DNA of 64,000 nucleotides from Polynucleobacter necessarius (GCF_900096765.1 NZ_LT615228.1:130669-194668), one strand, 5' to 3'. Counted from the stretch's first letter, positions 1 through 9,300 are shown. Notes: generated from the letters alone by a model not told the origin. Numbers and translations are program-made.

Positions 1-1
1 C

Positions 2-235
2 GACATGGCAACTTGGTATGGATTAGTTGCGCCTGCAAACTTGCCCTTAGATATTCGCAATCGATTGAATAAAGAATTACAAAGTATTTTGGCTGATCCT
101 AAGTTCAAAGATAAACTCATTGCGCAAGGCGCAGATCCTATGCCAGGAACACCAGAACAATTTTCTCAATTCATTAAAGCGGAAATTGAGAAATGGCGTA
201 AGCTCATTGCGCAATCCCAAATTACAGTCGATTAA
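2..235 (+). CDS. Bug/TctC-family tripartite tricarboxylate transporter substrate-binding protein, C-terminal end
   Basis: Only the last 77 residues are present; the gene runs in from before the window. The piece matches the C-terminal lobe of periplasmic Bug (TctC) receptors: a WYGLVAPANLP segment followed by a helix with NRLNKELQSIL, then a G-x-P-M-P-G-T-P-E-Q-F turn and a final E-I-E-K-W-R-K-L-I helix. Such proteins bind small carboxylates in the periplasm and are abundant in Burkholderiales. The ligand cannot be read from this fragment. The next gene starts 35 bases downstream on the same strand, so it may share a transcript with the thiolase/DUF35 pair. Confidence 0.8.
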   Translation, partial: DMATWYGLVAPANLPLDIRNRLNKELQSILADPKFKDKLIAQGADPMPGTPEQFSQFIKAEIEKWRKLIAQSQITVD

Positions 236-270
236 TTATTAGTAGTGCAATATTTCAAAAGGGAATATTT

Positions 271-1443
271 ATGTCATTTGGCTCTAACGCTTGCATTGCT
301 GGAATATATGAGCACCCCTTAAGAGTGGCGCCTAACCATACCGTTGCTCAGTTGCATGCAGAGGTCGCGCGTGGCGCCTTGTTGGATGCTGGCCTGACTT
401 TGGATGATGTTGATGCTTACTTTTGTGCAGGCGATGCTCCTGGCATGGGCCCTGTATCGATGGCTGATTACTTGGGTTTAAAAAAGTTGAAGTATTTAGA
501 TTCAACAGATACTGGCGGATCATCCTATTTGACTCATGTGAATCACGCAGCGCGCGCAATTGCTGCTGGGCAGTGCAAAGTGGCTTTAATTACTTTGGCA
601 GGTCGTCCAAAATCTGAAGGCTCTAGTGGTACGCAAGTGCGTAGTCAATATGCCAGTGCTCCTGACTTTGCTTTTGAAAAACCGTACTCACCAGCACCAC
701 TCAATACCTATGCCATGTGCGCGATGCGCCATATGTACGAATTTGGAACAACTAGTGAACAGTTGGCATGGATCAAGGTGGCCGCCTCTCACCATGCCCA
801 GCACAATCCTAATGCTGCACTCAAAGAGGTATTAACGGTTGAGGATGTATTGAACTCCCCAATGATTGCCGATCCCTTGCATCGTGCAGATTGCTGTGTG
901 GTTACTGATAGCGGTGGTGCACTGGTGGTGGTACACCCAGATATTGCGAAGACTTTAAAAAAACCAGTGGTCACCATGATGGGTGCTGGCGAAACGACCA
1001 AAGGTCAAATGGGCGGTAAGGTTGATTTGACCTATTCTGGTTTAGCTTGGGCTGCGCCATTAGCATTTAAAGAGGCTAAGCTCACCCCTGAACAAATTCG
1101 TTATGCCTCTATCTACGATAGCTTCACTATCACCGTCCTAATTCAGCTTGAGGATCTAGGCTTTTGTAAAAAAGGTGAGGGTGGTAAGTTTGTAGAGGGT
1201 GGCCAACTCATTTCAGGTAAAGGCAAACTTGCCTTTAACACCGACGGTGGTGGTTTATGCAACAACCATCCTGCCAATCGCGGCGGTATGACGAAGGTTA
1301 TCGAAGCAGTGAGACAGTTACGTGGTCAAGCGCATCCAGCAGTGCAGGTGCCTAATCTGGAGTTTGCGCTTGCCTCAGGTATCGGTGGTGCACTGGGAAC
1401 AAGACATGGCGCAGCCGTATTAATTTTGGGGAGATTGCAATGA
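271..1443 (+). CDS. SCP-x-type thiolase family protein lacking the classical nucleophilic Cys
   Basis: A thiolase-fold protein of 390 residues, the usual length. The segment where biosynthetic thiolases carry the acyl-accepting Cys reads DSTDTGGSSYLTHV (about residues 77-90) and has no Cys. The C-terminal loop reads GIGGALGTRHG, also without the usual Cys. The NNHPANRGGM segment, which supplies the conserved His, is kept near residue 336. The gene overlaps the next one by 4 bases (ATGA), and that gene is a DUF35 protein. In known thiolase-DUF35 pairs, such as the Ltp2 steroid side-chain aldolase, Cys-less members cleave C-C bonds as retro-aldolases or channel acyl-CoA. Function here is therefore acyl-CoA related but unassigned. 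The start follows a GGGAATATTT stretch. Confidence 0.8.
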   Translation: MSFGSNACIAGIYEHPLRVAPNHTVAQLHAEVARGALLDAGLTLDDVDAYFCAGDAPGMGPVSMADYLGLKKLKYLDSTDTGGSSYLTHVNHAARAIAAGQCKVALITLAGRPKSEGSSGTQVRSQYASAPDFAFEKPYSPAPLNTYAMCAMRHMYEFGTTSEQLAWIKVAASHHAQHNPNAALKEVLTVEDVLNSPMIADPLHRADCCVVTDSGGALVVVHPDIAKTLKKPVVTMMGAGETTKGQMGGKVDLTYSGLAWAAPLAFKEAKLTPEQIRYASIYDSFTITVLIQLEDLGFCKKGEGGKFVEGGQLISGKGKLAFNTDGGGLCNNHPANRGGMTKVIEAVRQLRGQAHPAVQVPNLEFALASGIGGALGTRHGAAVLILGRLQ

Positions 1444-1850
1444 GTCAAACGAATAAAGAGAATGCAGAGCATCGTCTGCCAAGCCCAATCAGCAATCCAG
1501 AAAATAAAGCTTTCTGGGAGGCTGCTCAGAATAATCATCTAGTGCTTAAGAAATGCTATTCTTGTAAAGAAGTGCATTACTACCCACGAACTATCTGTCC
1601 GCATTGTGGAAGTGAGGATACTACTTGGGTTAAATCTGAAGGTGTAGGAGAAATCTATTCTTATACGGTGATGCGCCGCGGCGTAGAAGTGCCGTTTGCC
1701 ATGGCTTATGTTCGTTTACAAGAGGGCATCTCGCTACTTACCCATTTGGCGAACTGCAATTTTGATTCGATTCGGGTAGGGCAAAAGGTGAAGGTAGTCT
1801 TTCAAGAAACCCAAGATGGGCAAAAGACCCATCTTTTTGAACCTATTTAA
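1440..1850 (+). CDS. DUF35 / Zn-ribbon OB-fold protein, partner of the preceding thiolase
   Basis: The 136-residue protein has the two DUF35 parts. An N-terminal helix with a rubredoxin-like zinc ribbon (C39-x2-C42 and C53-x2-C56) is followed by an OB-fold with the SEGVGEIYSYTVM strand at about residues 66-78. DUF35 proteins bind acyl-CoA and form obligate complexes with thiolase-fold partners. The ATGA overlap with the thiolase gene supports translational coupling and a heteromeric complex. The length is normal for the family. No operon continues downstream, because the next gene converges from the opposite strand after 8 bases. Confidence 0.85.
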   Translation: MSQTNKENAEHRLPSPISNPENKAFWEAAQNNHLVLKKCYSCKEVHYYPRTICPHCGSEDTTWVKSEGVGEIYSYTVMRRGVEVPFAMAYVRLQEGISLLTHLANCNFDSIRVGQKVKVVFQETQDGQKTHLFEPI

Positions 1851-1858
1851 ATATTTAC

Positions 1859-2290
1859 TTAAACGAGCCTATTGAGGGCCTCGAGATAATTCTCGGGATT
1901 AAGCGGCTTGCCCTCTCTTTGAGATTCCCACATCACCTGACCTAAGCACTCCATCATCAGATGTTGTGCTTCGTGTTGAGAGCCCACTTTTTGTGTGAGT
2001 TTTTCACTGATCTCTTGTATGCCTGGTGGCTGGTTGATCGAGATTTGCTCGCTAATCGATAGATGCATAGACAAGTGCAAGAATGGATTTGTTTCGCCAC
2101 GCTCAGGTGTGTAGTCTTGCTCTAGCGCACCTTCGGGATCAGTAAGCAAAGCGTGATATTCGGGGTGCTCTTGCATCCAGTCGCCAGCCAAGGTCTCCAT
2201 GGGATCTAGGATGTGATTTTCGGTTTTTTTCTTCCAGGTGTCACAGAAAAAGCGTCGCACCTCTGCACGGGTTGGATTAAATATCGCCAC
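1859..2290 (-). CDS. DUF1841 family protein
   Basis: I chose the GTG at 2290, giving 143 residues that begin V-A-I-F-N-P-T-R-A-E-V-R-R-F-F, the typical DUF1841 N-terminus. An AAAGGAAAAG ribosome site lies just upstream, and the start overlaps the end of nth by 14 bases. An upstream ATG at 2338 would add 16 residues that do not resemble the family. The body has the usual acidic segment with HPEYH and a NPFLHLSMHLSISEQ helix, and ends near a QVMWESQREGKP segment. The family is common in Beta- and Gammaproteobacteria, has no established function, and is often found beside nth/rnfB, as here. Confidence 0.82.
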   Translation of the reverse strand: MAIFNPTRAEVRRFFCDTWKKKTENHILDPMETLAGDWMQEHPEYHALLTDPEGALEQDYTPERGETNPFLHLSMHLSISEQISINQPPGIQEISEKLTQKVGSQHEAQHLMMECLGQVMWESQREGKPLNPENYLEALNRLV

Positions 2291-2936
2291 GAACTTTTCC
2301 TTTGCCAGTTTTTTGCTTGAAGCCACACAGTGGTTCAACTATACATTGCGTACATTCTGGATTGCGAGCTTTGCATGTATATCTACCGTGTAGGATGAGC
2401 CAGTGGTGTGCATCATGAAGATATTCTTTGGGGACTCGCTTGAGCAGTTGCTCCTCCACTTTTAATACATCCTTACCGGGAGCTAGCCCAGTACGATTGG
2501 AGACGCGAAAGATGTGAGTATCAACAGCAATCGTGGGCTGTCCAAATGCAGTATTGAGGATAACGTTGGCAGTTTTTCTGCCAACACCGGGCAGCGCCTC
2601 TAACTCTTCTCTCGTTTGGGGAACTTGGCCACCATGTTTTTCAAGTAGGAAACGGCAAGTTTCCTGGATATGTTTGCCTTTGGAGTTAAAAAGTCCAATG
2701 TGTTGAATAAAGGGTCGCACACCTTCCTCGCCAAGATCGAGTAAGGCTTGGGGAGTATTGGCAACCTTGAATAGTTTGCGTGTGCCTTTATTCACTGATA
2801 CATCAGTTGCTTGCGCCGATAAAAGTACTGCAATGAGTAATTCAAAAGGGGAGCTGTATTCAAGCTCAGTTTCCGGTTTGGGATTATTGGCCTTGAGTTG
2901 CTCAAAAAAAGCACATCGCTTTTCTAGATTCATCAT
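2277..2936 (-). CDS. nth: Endonuclease III (DNA glycosylase/AP lyase)
   Basis: This base-excision repair enzyme removes oxidised pyrimidines and nicks the abasic site. The helix-hairpin-helix reads LPGVGRKTANVILN, with catalytic Lys121, and the catalytic Asp is D139 in VDTHIFRVSNR. The C-terminal [4Fe-4S] cluster ligands are C188-x6-C195-x2-C198-x5-C204. The length of 219 residues is normal. Its ATG overlaps the stop of the rnfB-like gene (ATGA), which matches the frequent rnfB-nth gene order in proteobacteria. Expression is probably by coupled translation from the upstream gene. Confidence 0.97.
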   Translation of the reverse strand: MMNLEKRCAFFEQLKANNPKPETELEYSSPFELLIAVLLSAQATDVSVNKGTRKLFKVANTPQALLDLGEEGVRPFIQHIGLFNSKGKHIQETCRFLLEKHGGQVPQTREELEALPGVGRKTANVILNTAFGQPTIAVDTHIFRVSNRTGLAPGKDVLKVEEQLLKRVPKEYLHDAHHWLILHGRYTCKARNPECTQCIVEPLCGFKQKTGKGKVRGDI

Positions 2937-3625
2937 TGTTTTTGTTGTGCCCTTGCAATTGCAGCTGCAATGATGGCGCGTTTACGCTCTTTTTCTGCCT
3001 CTTCCTCACTGGATGAGGGAGGTGCGTTGCTAAGAGCTGCTAATTTAGCGGCCGCTTTCTTGGCTAGGCGCTCATCATTATCTTTTTGCTCTCGATCTAG
3101 GCGTTGAGTGCGATCGTGATAGCGTCTTCGCGCTACATTCGCTAACTCAGAAGTCCACGCATTCCAGCCAGTTTGCTTGCCAGTGACATCAATCATAGAT
3201 ATGCAGTCAACAGGGCATGGCGGTATGCATAGATCGCAACCCGTGCACCATTCAGTCAGAACTACATGCATTTGCTTGGAGGCGCCTACGATGGCATCTA
3301 CTGGACAGGCTTGAATGCAGAGTGTGCATCCAATACATTTTTGTGGATCGATGAATGCTACTGGCCGAGGGCGCTCAAGGCCGCATGCTGGATCAATCGT
3401 GGGGTTGAGCTCAAAGGCATCTTGGGGGTAGATGGGAGTCAGGATTTTGCTGAGCCTTTTGATTCCCTCTACGCCGCCGGGCGGGCAGCGATTGGGAAGG
3501 GCTTCGCCACTAGCTAAAGCCTGTGCATATCCTCGGCAATCTGGATACCCGCATTTAGTACATTGAGTTTGCGGAAGAATATCTTCTAGGCGATCAGCAA
3601 GTTCGTTCGCCTGATGGATTTTCAT
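2933..3625 (-). CDS. rnfB: RnfB-like electron transport protein (ferredoxin with three Fe-S motifs)
   Basis: Three cysteine clusters are visible. The N-terminal Fes-type motif is C22-x2-C25-x4-C30-x16-C47, and two [4Fe-4S] ferredoxin motifs are C97/C100/C103/C107 and C127/C130/C133/C137. The N-terminal membrane helix of classical RnfB is missing: the protein starts MKIHQANELADRLEDILPQ and runs straight into the first cluster, so it should be cytoplasmic. The C-terminal 70 residues are charged and helical, rich in Lys, Arg and Ala. No other rnf subunit is present, as is usual for the stand-alone betaproteobacterial form next to nth. The electron partner is unknown. Confidence 0.85.
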   Translation of the reverse strand: MKIHQANELADRLEDILPQTQCTKCGYPDCRGYAQALASGEALPNRCPPGGVEGIKRLSKILTPIYPQDAFELNPTIDPACGLERPRPVAFIDPQKCIGCTLCIQACPVDAIVGASKQMHVVLTEWCTGCDLCIPPCPVDCISMIDVTGKQTGWNAWTSELANVARRRYHDRTQRLDREQKDNDERLAKKAAAKLAALSNAPPSSSEEEAEKERKRAIIAAAIARAQQKQ

Positions 3626-3645
3626 GAAATGGCTAGTTCCTAGTT

Positions 3646-3672
3646 AAATGAGAGACGCTAGGTCTCTCATTT
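3646..3672. terminator. Inverted repeat between phaZ and the rnfB-nth operon
   Basis: A perfect 11-bp stem (AAATGAGAGAC / GTCTCTCATTT) with a 5-base loop lies just after the PHA depolymerase stop codon, in the gap before the rnfB-like gene. The T-run is better on the plus side (TTTCTTT) than on the minus side, so it may act weakly as a terminator for the minus-strand phaZ transcript. Confidence 0.6.
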
Positions 3673-3680
3673 TCTTTGCT

Positions 3681-4973
3681 TTACTCAGCGCCTAGTTTTG
3701 GTAAGCGCGCTTTATTTTTTCTTTGGACGGGCTGGTGAGCTCGAATAAACGATTTAATTTTTGGGTAAACCTTTTCGCGCCAGCGACGTCCAGCAAATAT
3801 GCCGTAGTGACCAGCCCCCGCAACTTCATAATGATCTTTATGATCTTTTGGAATACCAACACATAGGCCATGAGCCGAGCGTGTCTGTCCACTTCCAGAG
3901 ATATCATCCAATTCACCTTCAACAGTCAAAAGGGCAGTCTCTTTAATATCCTGCGGTTTCACTAGCTTGCCAGCAACTTCCCAGGCACCATTTGGTAATG
4001 AATAGTCTTGGAATACAGTTTTGATCGTATCAAGATAGAACTTCGCATCCAAATCCAAAACCGCGTTGTATTCGTCATAGAAACGAATGTGCGCCTCGGC
4101 ATCTTGTTCATCACCCTTCACTAGATTTTGGAAGTAATCCCAGTGAGACTGCAAATGGTTTTGCGGATTCATGGCAATAAAGCCGGTGTGTTGCAAGAAT
4201 CCTGGATATACACGACGGCCGGCACCTGGATAAGTAGGCGGTACTTTATAAATCACACGGCTTTCAAACCACTCATGAGATTTTTGTTCGGCCAGGTTGT
4301 TAACGGCGGTTGGAGATTTACGTGCATCGATTGGGCCACCCATCATGATCATCGATGCAGGAGTGGCTTCACCAGCGGATGCCATTAAGGAGATAGCACC
4401 CAAGGTTGGAACGGTGGGTTGGCAAACGGAGATCACATGTAAATCTTCAGCACCGATGTGACGAATAAACTCTTGAACATAGTGAACGTAATCATCAAGA
4501 CCAAATTCACCTTCCTTTACTGGAACATTGCGCGCATCGACCCAATCAGTGATGTAGACCTTATGATCTTGTAAGAGCGTGCGGACTGTGTCGCGTAATA
4601 AAGTGGCGTGATGGCCAGATAGTGGTGCAACTACGAGCACCACCGGATCTTCTTTTAGCTTCTTAATAATAGTTTCAACATCATCTGAAAATCGCTTGAA
4701 ACGAACCAGGTTGCAGAATGGCTTGGCTACAGCAACCCTTTCGTGGATGGCAACTTCACTGCCGTGCGCCATCACTGAGTGAATACCAAATTCTGGCTTT
4801 TTATAGTCTTTGCCAAGACGATAGAGAAGTTCATAGCTAGCAGCTAAACGCTCTGGCCCAGGAACCTTGGATGCTGGATTAGAGGTATTAATAAAAGCCT
4901 CAGATGCAGCTCGAGCCCATGAGCTCATTGGTTGAAGTAAAGCCTTTTGGAATTCGTGTAACTGATAGAGCAT
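3681..4973 (-). CDS. phaZ: Intracellular polyhydroxyalkanoate depolymerase
   Basis: This enzyme mobilises stored PHB granules in the cytoplasm. The 430-residue protein has the intracellular PhaZ signature HVISVCQPTVPTLGA, in which C184 is the nucleophile; this family uses Cys rather than the Ser of lipases. The MGGPIDARKSPTAVN segment follows it, and the C-terminal VAGAGHYGIFAGRRWRE supplies the catalytic His. No signal peptide is visible, in keeping with an intracellular role. The start is preceded by a CAGGAGGTACC ribosome site. It sits alone between terminator-like hairpins, downstream of tyrB on the same strand. Confidence 0.94.
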   Translation of the reverse strand: MLYQLHEFQKALLQPMSSWARAASEAFINTSNPASKVPGPERLAASYELLYRLGKDYKKPEFGIHSVMAHGSEVAIHERVAVAKPFCNLVRFKRFSDDVETIIKKLKEDPVVLVVAPLSGHHATLLRDTVRTLLQDHKVYITDWVDARNVPVKEGEFGLDDYVHYVQEFIRHIGAEDLHVISVCQPTVPTLGAISLMASAGEATPASMIMMGGPIDARKSPTAVNNLAEQKSHEWFESRVIYKVPPTYPGAGRRVYPGFLQHTGFIAMNPQNHLQSHWDYFQNLVKGDEQDAEAHIRFYDEYNAVLDLDAKFYLDTIKTVFQDYSLPNGAWEVAGKLVKPQDIKETALLTVEGELDDISGSGQTRSAHGLCVGIPKDHKDHYEVAGAGHYGIFAGRRWREKVYPKIKSFIRAHQPVQRKNKARLPKLGAE

Positions 4974-5014
4974 TGGTACCTCCTGAAAATCTATGAAGCC
5001 GTTAATTGAGCTCT

Positions 5015-6214
5015 TTAAGCCAATACGCGGGCGATGGCTTTGGCTACCTTATCAATGTTTTTGGTATTGAGGGCAGCTACGCAAATGCGGCCAGTAGAGA
5101 GGGCATAAATGCCATCCTCTTTTTGTAAACGATCTACTTGTTCAGCAGTTAAGCCGGAGTAAGAAAACATACCGCGTTGTTTTTCAATAAAAGCAAAATC
5201 TTGCTTCACGCCAGCAGCTGCTAATTTTTCTACCAAACCATGACGCATTGCTTTGATACGATCACGCATCTGTGCCAACTCGTCTTCCCAGAGTTTGCGT
5301 AACTCAGGAGAATTCAAAACAGCAGCAGCAATGGCGGCGCCATGAGTGGGTGGGTTGGAATAGTTTGTACGAATCACGTGTTTAAGTTGTGAGAGCACAC
5401 GAGTAGATTCATCCTTGCTTTGGGTCACGATGGAGAGGGCTCCTACACGCTCACCATATAAGGAGAATGACTTCGAGAAAGAGCTTGATACAAAGAAAGA
5501 CATGCCAGACTCAGCAAAGAGGCGAACCGCGATACCATCTTGCTCAATGCCCGCAGCAAAGCCTTGGTAAGCCATATCCAGGAAGGGAATCAGACCTTTG
5601 TTCTTGCAGATATCAATCACTTGACGCCACTGCGCTTCAGTAATGTCGGCGCCAGTTGGGTTGTGACAGCAGGCGTGTAATAGAACAGTGGTGTTCTTTG
5701 GGAAAGACTCCAGCGATTTCACCATGCCATCAAAATCAACGCCACGTGTATTGCCGTCAAAGTAGGCGTACTCAATTACTTCAAAGCCAGCAGATTCAAA
5801 AATGCCGCGATGGTTTTCCCAGGTGGGATTGCTGATGGCACAAGGGGCATTGAGATTCAAGCGCTTAATAAAATCAGCGCCAACACGAAGGGCGCCAGTA
5901 CCGCCTAAGCATTCGGCAGTGACTACGCGACCGTCTTTAATCAGTGAAGAGTCTGCGCCGAACAATAAGTTTTGCACTGCACTGTTGTATGGGTTTGGAC
6001 CTTCAATTGGGATGTAGCTACGTGGTGCATGTTTTGCGACGATCGCTTCTTCTGCTTTGATGACTGCCTGCAGTAAAGGCACCTTGCCTTCATCTGTGTA
6101 GTAAACGCCAACACCTAAGTTCACCTTGTCTGGGCGTTGATCAGCAACGAAGGCTTCGGTGAGGCCAAAAATAGGGTCTTTAGGGGCTAATTGAACAGAG
6201 GCAAACAGGGTCAT
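5015..6214 (-). CDS. tyrB: Aromatic-amino-acid/aspartate aminotransferase (class I)
   Basis: A PLP-dependent transaminase of 399 residues. The PLP lysine is K248 in SSSFSKSFSLYGERVG. The HACCHNPTGAD segment (about 180-190) and FLDMAYQGFA are the usual cofactor-contacting motifs, and the substrate-binding Arg lies in the GMFSYSGL region near the C-terminus. The sequence is closest to the TyrB/AspC subgroup found in Burkholderiales, which handles aromatic amino acids and aspartate. It is divergently oriented from uvrB across a 169-bp gap that probably holds both promoters. Confidence 0.93.
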   Translation of the reverse strand: MTLFASVQLAPKDPIFGLTEAFVADQRPDKVNLGVGVYYTDEGKVPLLQAVIKAEEAIVAKHAPRSYIPIEGPNPYNSAVQNLLFGADSSLIKDGRVVTAECLGGTGALRVGADFIKRLNLNAPCAISNPTWENHRGIFESAGFEVIEYAYFDGNTRGVDFDGMVKSLESFPKNTTVLLHACCHNPTGADITEAQWRQVIDICKNKGLIPFLDMAYQGFAAGIEQDGIAVRLFAESGMSFFVSSSFSKSFSLYGERVGALSIVTQSKDESTRVLSQLKHVIRTNYSNPPTHGAAIAAAVLNSPELRKLWEDELAQMRDRIKAMRHGLVEKLAAAGVKQDFAFIEKQRGMFSYSGLTAEQVDRLQKEDGIYALSTGRICVAALNTKNIDKVAKAIARVLA

Positions 6215-6359
6215 TTGGGGTCGAGGATCGTGGTTAGTAGTGAATTAAGGGTGGCTTTGTGATTAATTGACGTTAAATTGAGCTTAATTGTCTGTTTTTG
6301 AAGTTAGATCAAACTATTTCTAAATAAAAACGGCAAAATCATTGTTTGTACAAAATTCT

Positions 6360-6378
6360 CTGTGAATAAATCTCACAG
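6360..6378. promoter_or_regulatory. 19-bp inverted repeat just upstream of uvrB
   Basis: The arms CTGTGA and TCACAG are perfectly complementary and separated by 7 bases. The right arm ends 5 bases before the first possible uvrB ATG. CTGT...ACAG ends recall LexA boxes, but the E. coli type has 8 bases between CTGT and ACAG and this one has 11. The TGTGA/TCACA core also resembles a Crp/Fnr half-site pair with one base too many between arms. The regulator is unknown. A shorter TTTGTACAAA palindrome lies at 6345-6354. Confidence 0.4.
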
Positions 6379-6383
6379 TTAAA

Positions 6384-8543
6384 ATGATAGCCGAGATGCC
6401 CCCTAAGTCACTCAAAATTGCTGCAAAAGCAGAAGCAAAAGAAGTACCAAAAACGCCCATCGCTGACCCCTTGGGCGAGGTGGGGCACGACCTAGATCCA
6501 GCAAAGTTTGTGAGCTTCCCGGGCTCCCCTTATCAGCTGTATCAGCCTTTTCCGCCCGCTGGGGACCAGCCTGGGGCGATTGATGCCCTGGTGGAGGGGG
6601 TGGAGGATGGACTGACCTTTCAGACCCTTCTAGGGGTTACGGGCTCCGGGAAGACCTTCACGATGGCCAATGTGATTGCCAGAACAGGGCGCCCGGCTAT
6701 TATATTTGCCCCAAACAAGACCTTAGCAGCTCAGTTATATAGTGAATTTAGAGAGTTTTTCCCCAAAAACGCGGTTGAGTATTTTGTTAGCTACTACGAC
6801 TATTACCAGCCAGAGGCCTATGTTCCTCAGCGCGATCTCTTTATTGAGAAAGATTCTTCGATTAATGAACACATCGAGCAGATGCGCTTGTCTGCAACCA
6901 AGAGTTTGCTAGAGCGTCGTGACGTCATTATTGTTGCGACCGTTTCAGTGATTTACGGTATCGGCAATCCAGGCGACTATCACAGCATGGTGATGACATT
7001 GCGCCCGGGCGACAAAATGAGTCAGCGCGATATTTTGATGCGATTAATTGCGATGCAATACGATCGCAACGAAATGGATTTCAAGCGCGGGGTATTTCGT
7101 GTGCGTGGTGACACCATTGATATTTTCCCCGCTGAGCATAATGAATTAGCAGTTCGCGTTGAATTATTTGATGATGTAGTGGAGAGTTTGCAATTTTTTG
7201 ATCCACTTACTGGAAAGATTCGCCAAAAGATTCCACGCTTTACGGTTTACCCGAGTTCGCACTATGTCACGCCACGCGAAACGGTGCTCAAAGCAATTGA
7301 AACAATTAAAGAAGAATTACGCACCCGACTTGACGAGTTTGTTATTGTTAAAGACGGTAAGTTGGTAGAAGCGCAACGCTTGGAACAGCGCACCCGTTTC
7401 GATTTAGAAATGCTCAATGAGCTCGGTTTTTGTAAGGGAATTGAAAACTACTCCCGTCACCTCTCGGGCGCCGCTCCAGGGGAGGCCCCGCCTACCTTGG
7501 TGGATTATCTACCCAACGATGCCCTGATGTTCTTGGATGAGAGTCACGTGCTAATTGGTCAGCTGAATGCCATGTACAACGGTGACAAATCTCGTAAACA
7601 TACCTTGGTGGAATTTGGTTTCCGATTACCTTCAGCGATGGATAACCGACCACTGAAATTTACGGAATTTGAAACGAAGATGCGTCAAACCATTTTTGTT
7701 TCTGCAACACCTGCTGAATATGAGAATACACACCAAGGTCAAGTGGTAGAGCAAGTGGCTCGTCCGACAGGATTGGTTGATCCGGAAATTGAGGTATTGC
7801 CAGCCACTACCCAAGTCGATGATTTGCTCAGTCAGATTCATGAGCGAGTCAAAGCGGGTGAACGCGTTTTGGTGACAGTATTAACAAAACGCATGGCAGA
7901 GCAGTTAACCGATTTCCTCTCTGACAATGGCGTGAAAGTGCGTTACGTGCACTCTGATATTGATACTGTAGAGCGTGTTGAAATTTTGCGTGATTTACGT
8001 TTGGGCGTATTTGATGTCCTAGTGGGTATCAACTTATTACGTGAAGGTTTAGATATTCCAGAAGTCTCTTTAGTAGCGATTTTGGATGCCGATAAAGAAG
8101 GTTTCTTGCGTTCTGAGCGCTCCTTGATTCAAACGATCGGACGTGCTGCCCGTAACGTACATGGCAAAGCAATCCTCTATGCGGACCGGGTCACGGATTC
8201 CATGCGTCGTGCCATGGGTGAAACTGAGAGGCGTCGAAGCAAGCAGATTGCTTTTAATCAGCTCCATGGTATTGAGCCCAAAGGTGTCCAAAAACGCATT
8301 AAGGACATTATTGATGGGGTGTATGACATCAAAGAGAAGCGCCAGGAGATGCAGGTTGAGCAAGAGCGGGCTCGCTATGAGGATATGAGCGAGAAGGATT
8401 TGGCTAATGAAATCAAGCGTTTAGAAAAACAGATGAATGCCGAAGCCAAGAATCTAGAGTTTGAAAAGGCGGCCAGCACCCGAGATCGACTCACCAAGGT
8501 CAAGGAAATGGCCTTTGGCGCTAGGTCTAGGGACTCCGTTTGA
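6384..8543 (+). CDS. uvrB: UvrABC excinuclease subunit B
   Basis: UvrB verifies damage and loads UvrC in nucleotide excision repair. Visible motifs are Walker A GVTGSGKT (residues 84-91), the beta-hairpin region [12 protein letters not shown], the helicase segments [10 protein letters not shown] and IGRAARN, and the C-terminal UVR motif ([15 protein letters not shown] followed by [12 protein letters not shown]). The length of 719 is somewhat long because of an N-terminal tail of about 40 residues rich in Lys and Ala. An alternative ATG at 6396 has a slightly better upstream GCCGAG and would drop four residues; the sequence does not decide. The inverted repeat at 6360-6378 sits against the start. 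Confidence 0.98.
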   Translation: MIAEMPPKSLKIAAKAEAKEVPKTPIADPLGEVGHDLDPAKFVSFPGSPYQLYQPFPPAGDQPGAIDALVEGVEDGLTFQTLLGVTGSGKTFTMANVIARTGRPAIIFAPNKTLAAQLYSEFREFFPKNAVEYFVSYYDYYQPEAYVPQRDLFIEKDSSINEHIEQMRLSATKSLLERRDVIIVATVSVIYGIGNPGDYHSMVMTLRPGDKMSQRDILMRLIAMQYDRNEMDFKRGVFRVRGDTIDIFPAEHNELAVRVELFDDVVESLQFFDPLTGKIRQKIPRFTVYPSSHYVTPRETVLKAIETIKEELRTRLDEFVIVKDGKLVEAQRLEQRTRFDLEMLNELGFCKGIENYSRHLSGAAPGEAPPTLVDYLPNDALMFLDESHVLIGQLNAMYNGDKSRKHTLVEFGFRLPSAMDNRPLKFTEFETKMRQTIFVSATPAEYENTHQGQVVEQVARPTGLVDPEIEVLPATTQVDDLLSQIHERVKAGERVLVTVLTKRMAEQLTDFLSDNGVKVRYVHSDIDTVERVEILRDLRLGVFDVLVGINLLREGLDIPEVSLVAILDADKEGFLRSERSLIQTIGRAARNVHGKAILYADRVTDSMRRAMGETERRRSKQIAFNQLHGIEPKGVQKRIKDIIDGVYDIKEKRQEMQVEQERARYEDMSEKDLANEIKRLEKQMNAEAKNLEFEKAASTRDRLTKVKEMAFGARSRDSV

Positions 8544-8615
8544 GGACCACTTAATTCCTGGCCGTTAAGAGGGATTTTTGGGATAATTCCCGAGCAGTTT
8601 GCTGGGTCTTATGGT

Positions 8616-8640
8616 AAAGTTGAGCGGAATGGTCGGGTAT
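8616..8640. promoter_or_regulatory. Candidate IscR type-1 operator upstream of iscR
   Basis: The 25-base stretch begins AAAGTTGA and ends GTCGGGTAT, matching the outer parts of the known type-1 IscR site of isc promoters; the middle is degenerate. It lies about 50 bases upstream of the iscR start. An inverted repeat CGGGTA-T-TACCCG (8634-8646) overlaps its right edge. Autorepression of isc operons by [2Fe-2S]-IscR is established in E. coli, and its operation here is inferred. Confidence 0.55.
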
Positions 8641-8690
8641 TACCCGCCCGACTGTTAGCTGTCCATAACAATCCATTACCAAGGTGACAT

Positions 8691-9260
8691 ATGAGACTTA
8701 CAACCAAAGGTCGTTTTGCAGTAACCGCAATGATAGATTTAGCCCTGCGTGAAACGCATGGCCCTGTAACTTTAGCCGGCATTAGCCAAAGACAGAAGAT
8801 TTCCCTTTCTTATCTCGAGCAGCTCTTTGGCAAATTGCGTCGCTTCAATATCGTTGAGAGCACACGTGGACCAGGCGGCGGATACACCTTGGCTCGTCCT
8901 TCTACCGAAGTGAGCGTTGCTGACATCATCGTGGCGGTTGACGAGCCGCTAGATGCTACTCAGTGCGGCGGCAAGGGCAACTGTCATAGCGAGGAAGAAA
9001 GCCATGGTCGTTGTATGACTCATGATCTTTGGAGCAATCTCAATGCCAAGATGGTTGAGTACCTCAGTTCAGTCACACTGAAAGATTTAGTCCAGCAACA
9101 AGAGGGGCGCGGAATTGTGATTCAGGATATGCGCCAAAAGAAAGTCAAAGTTGAAAGTGTCAAAGCTGAAAAGACAGCGCCAGCACTTGCAGCTAAAAAA
9201 GAAGTTGCTCCTAAAGCGCCATTAGTTAATTCAGTTTTCAATTTGGCGCGGCAGAGTTAA
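8691..9260 (+). CDS. iscR: Iron-sulfur cluster regulator IscR (Rrf2 family)
   Basis: An Rrf2 winged-helix regulator that senses Fe-S status with its own [2Fe-2S] cluster. The DNA-binding part starts MRLTTKGRFAVTAMIDLAL and includes the SLSYLEQLFGKLRR recognition helix. Cluster ligands are C92, C98 and C108, with H111 as the fourth. The spacing between the second and third Cys is longer than in E. coli by four residues. It has a C-terminal tail rich in Lys and Ala. It is first in the ISC operon and is expected to repress it when clusters are plentiful. The start has a good AAGGTGA ribosome site. Confidence 0.97.
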   Translation: MRLTTKGRFAVTAMIDLALRETHGPVTLAGISQRQKISLSYLEQLFGKLRRFNIVESTRGPGGGYTLARPSTEVSVADIIVAVDEPLDATQCGGKGNCHSEEESHGRCMTHDLWSNLNAKMVEYLSSVTLKDLVQQQEGRGIVIQDMRQKKVKVESVKAEKTAPALAAKKEVAPKAPLVNSVFNLARQS

Positions 9261-9300
9261 GCGATCTAATCAGCAGCACTACATAACTACAAAATAAACC

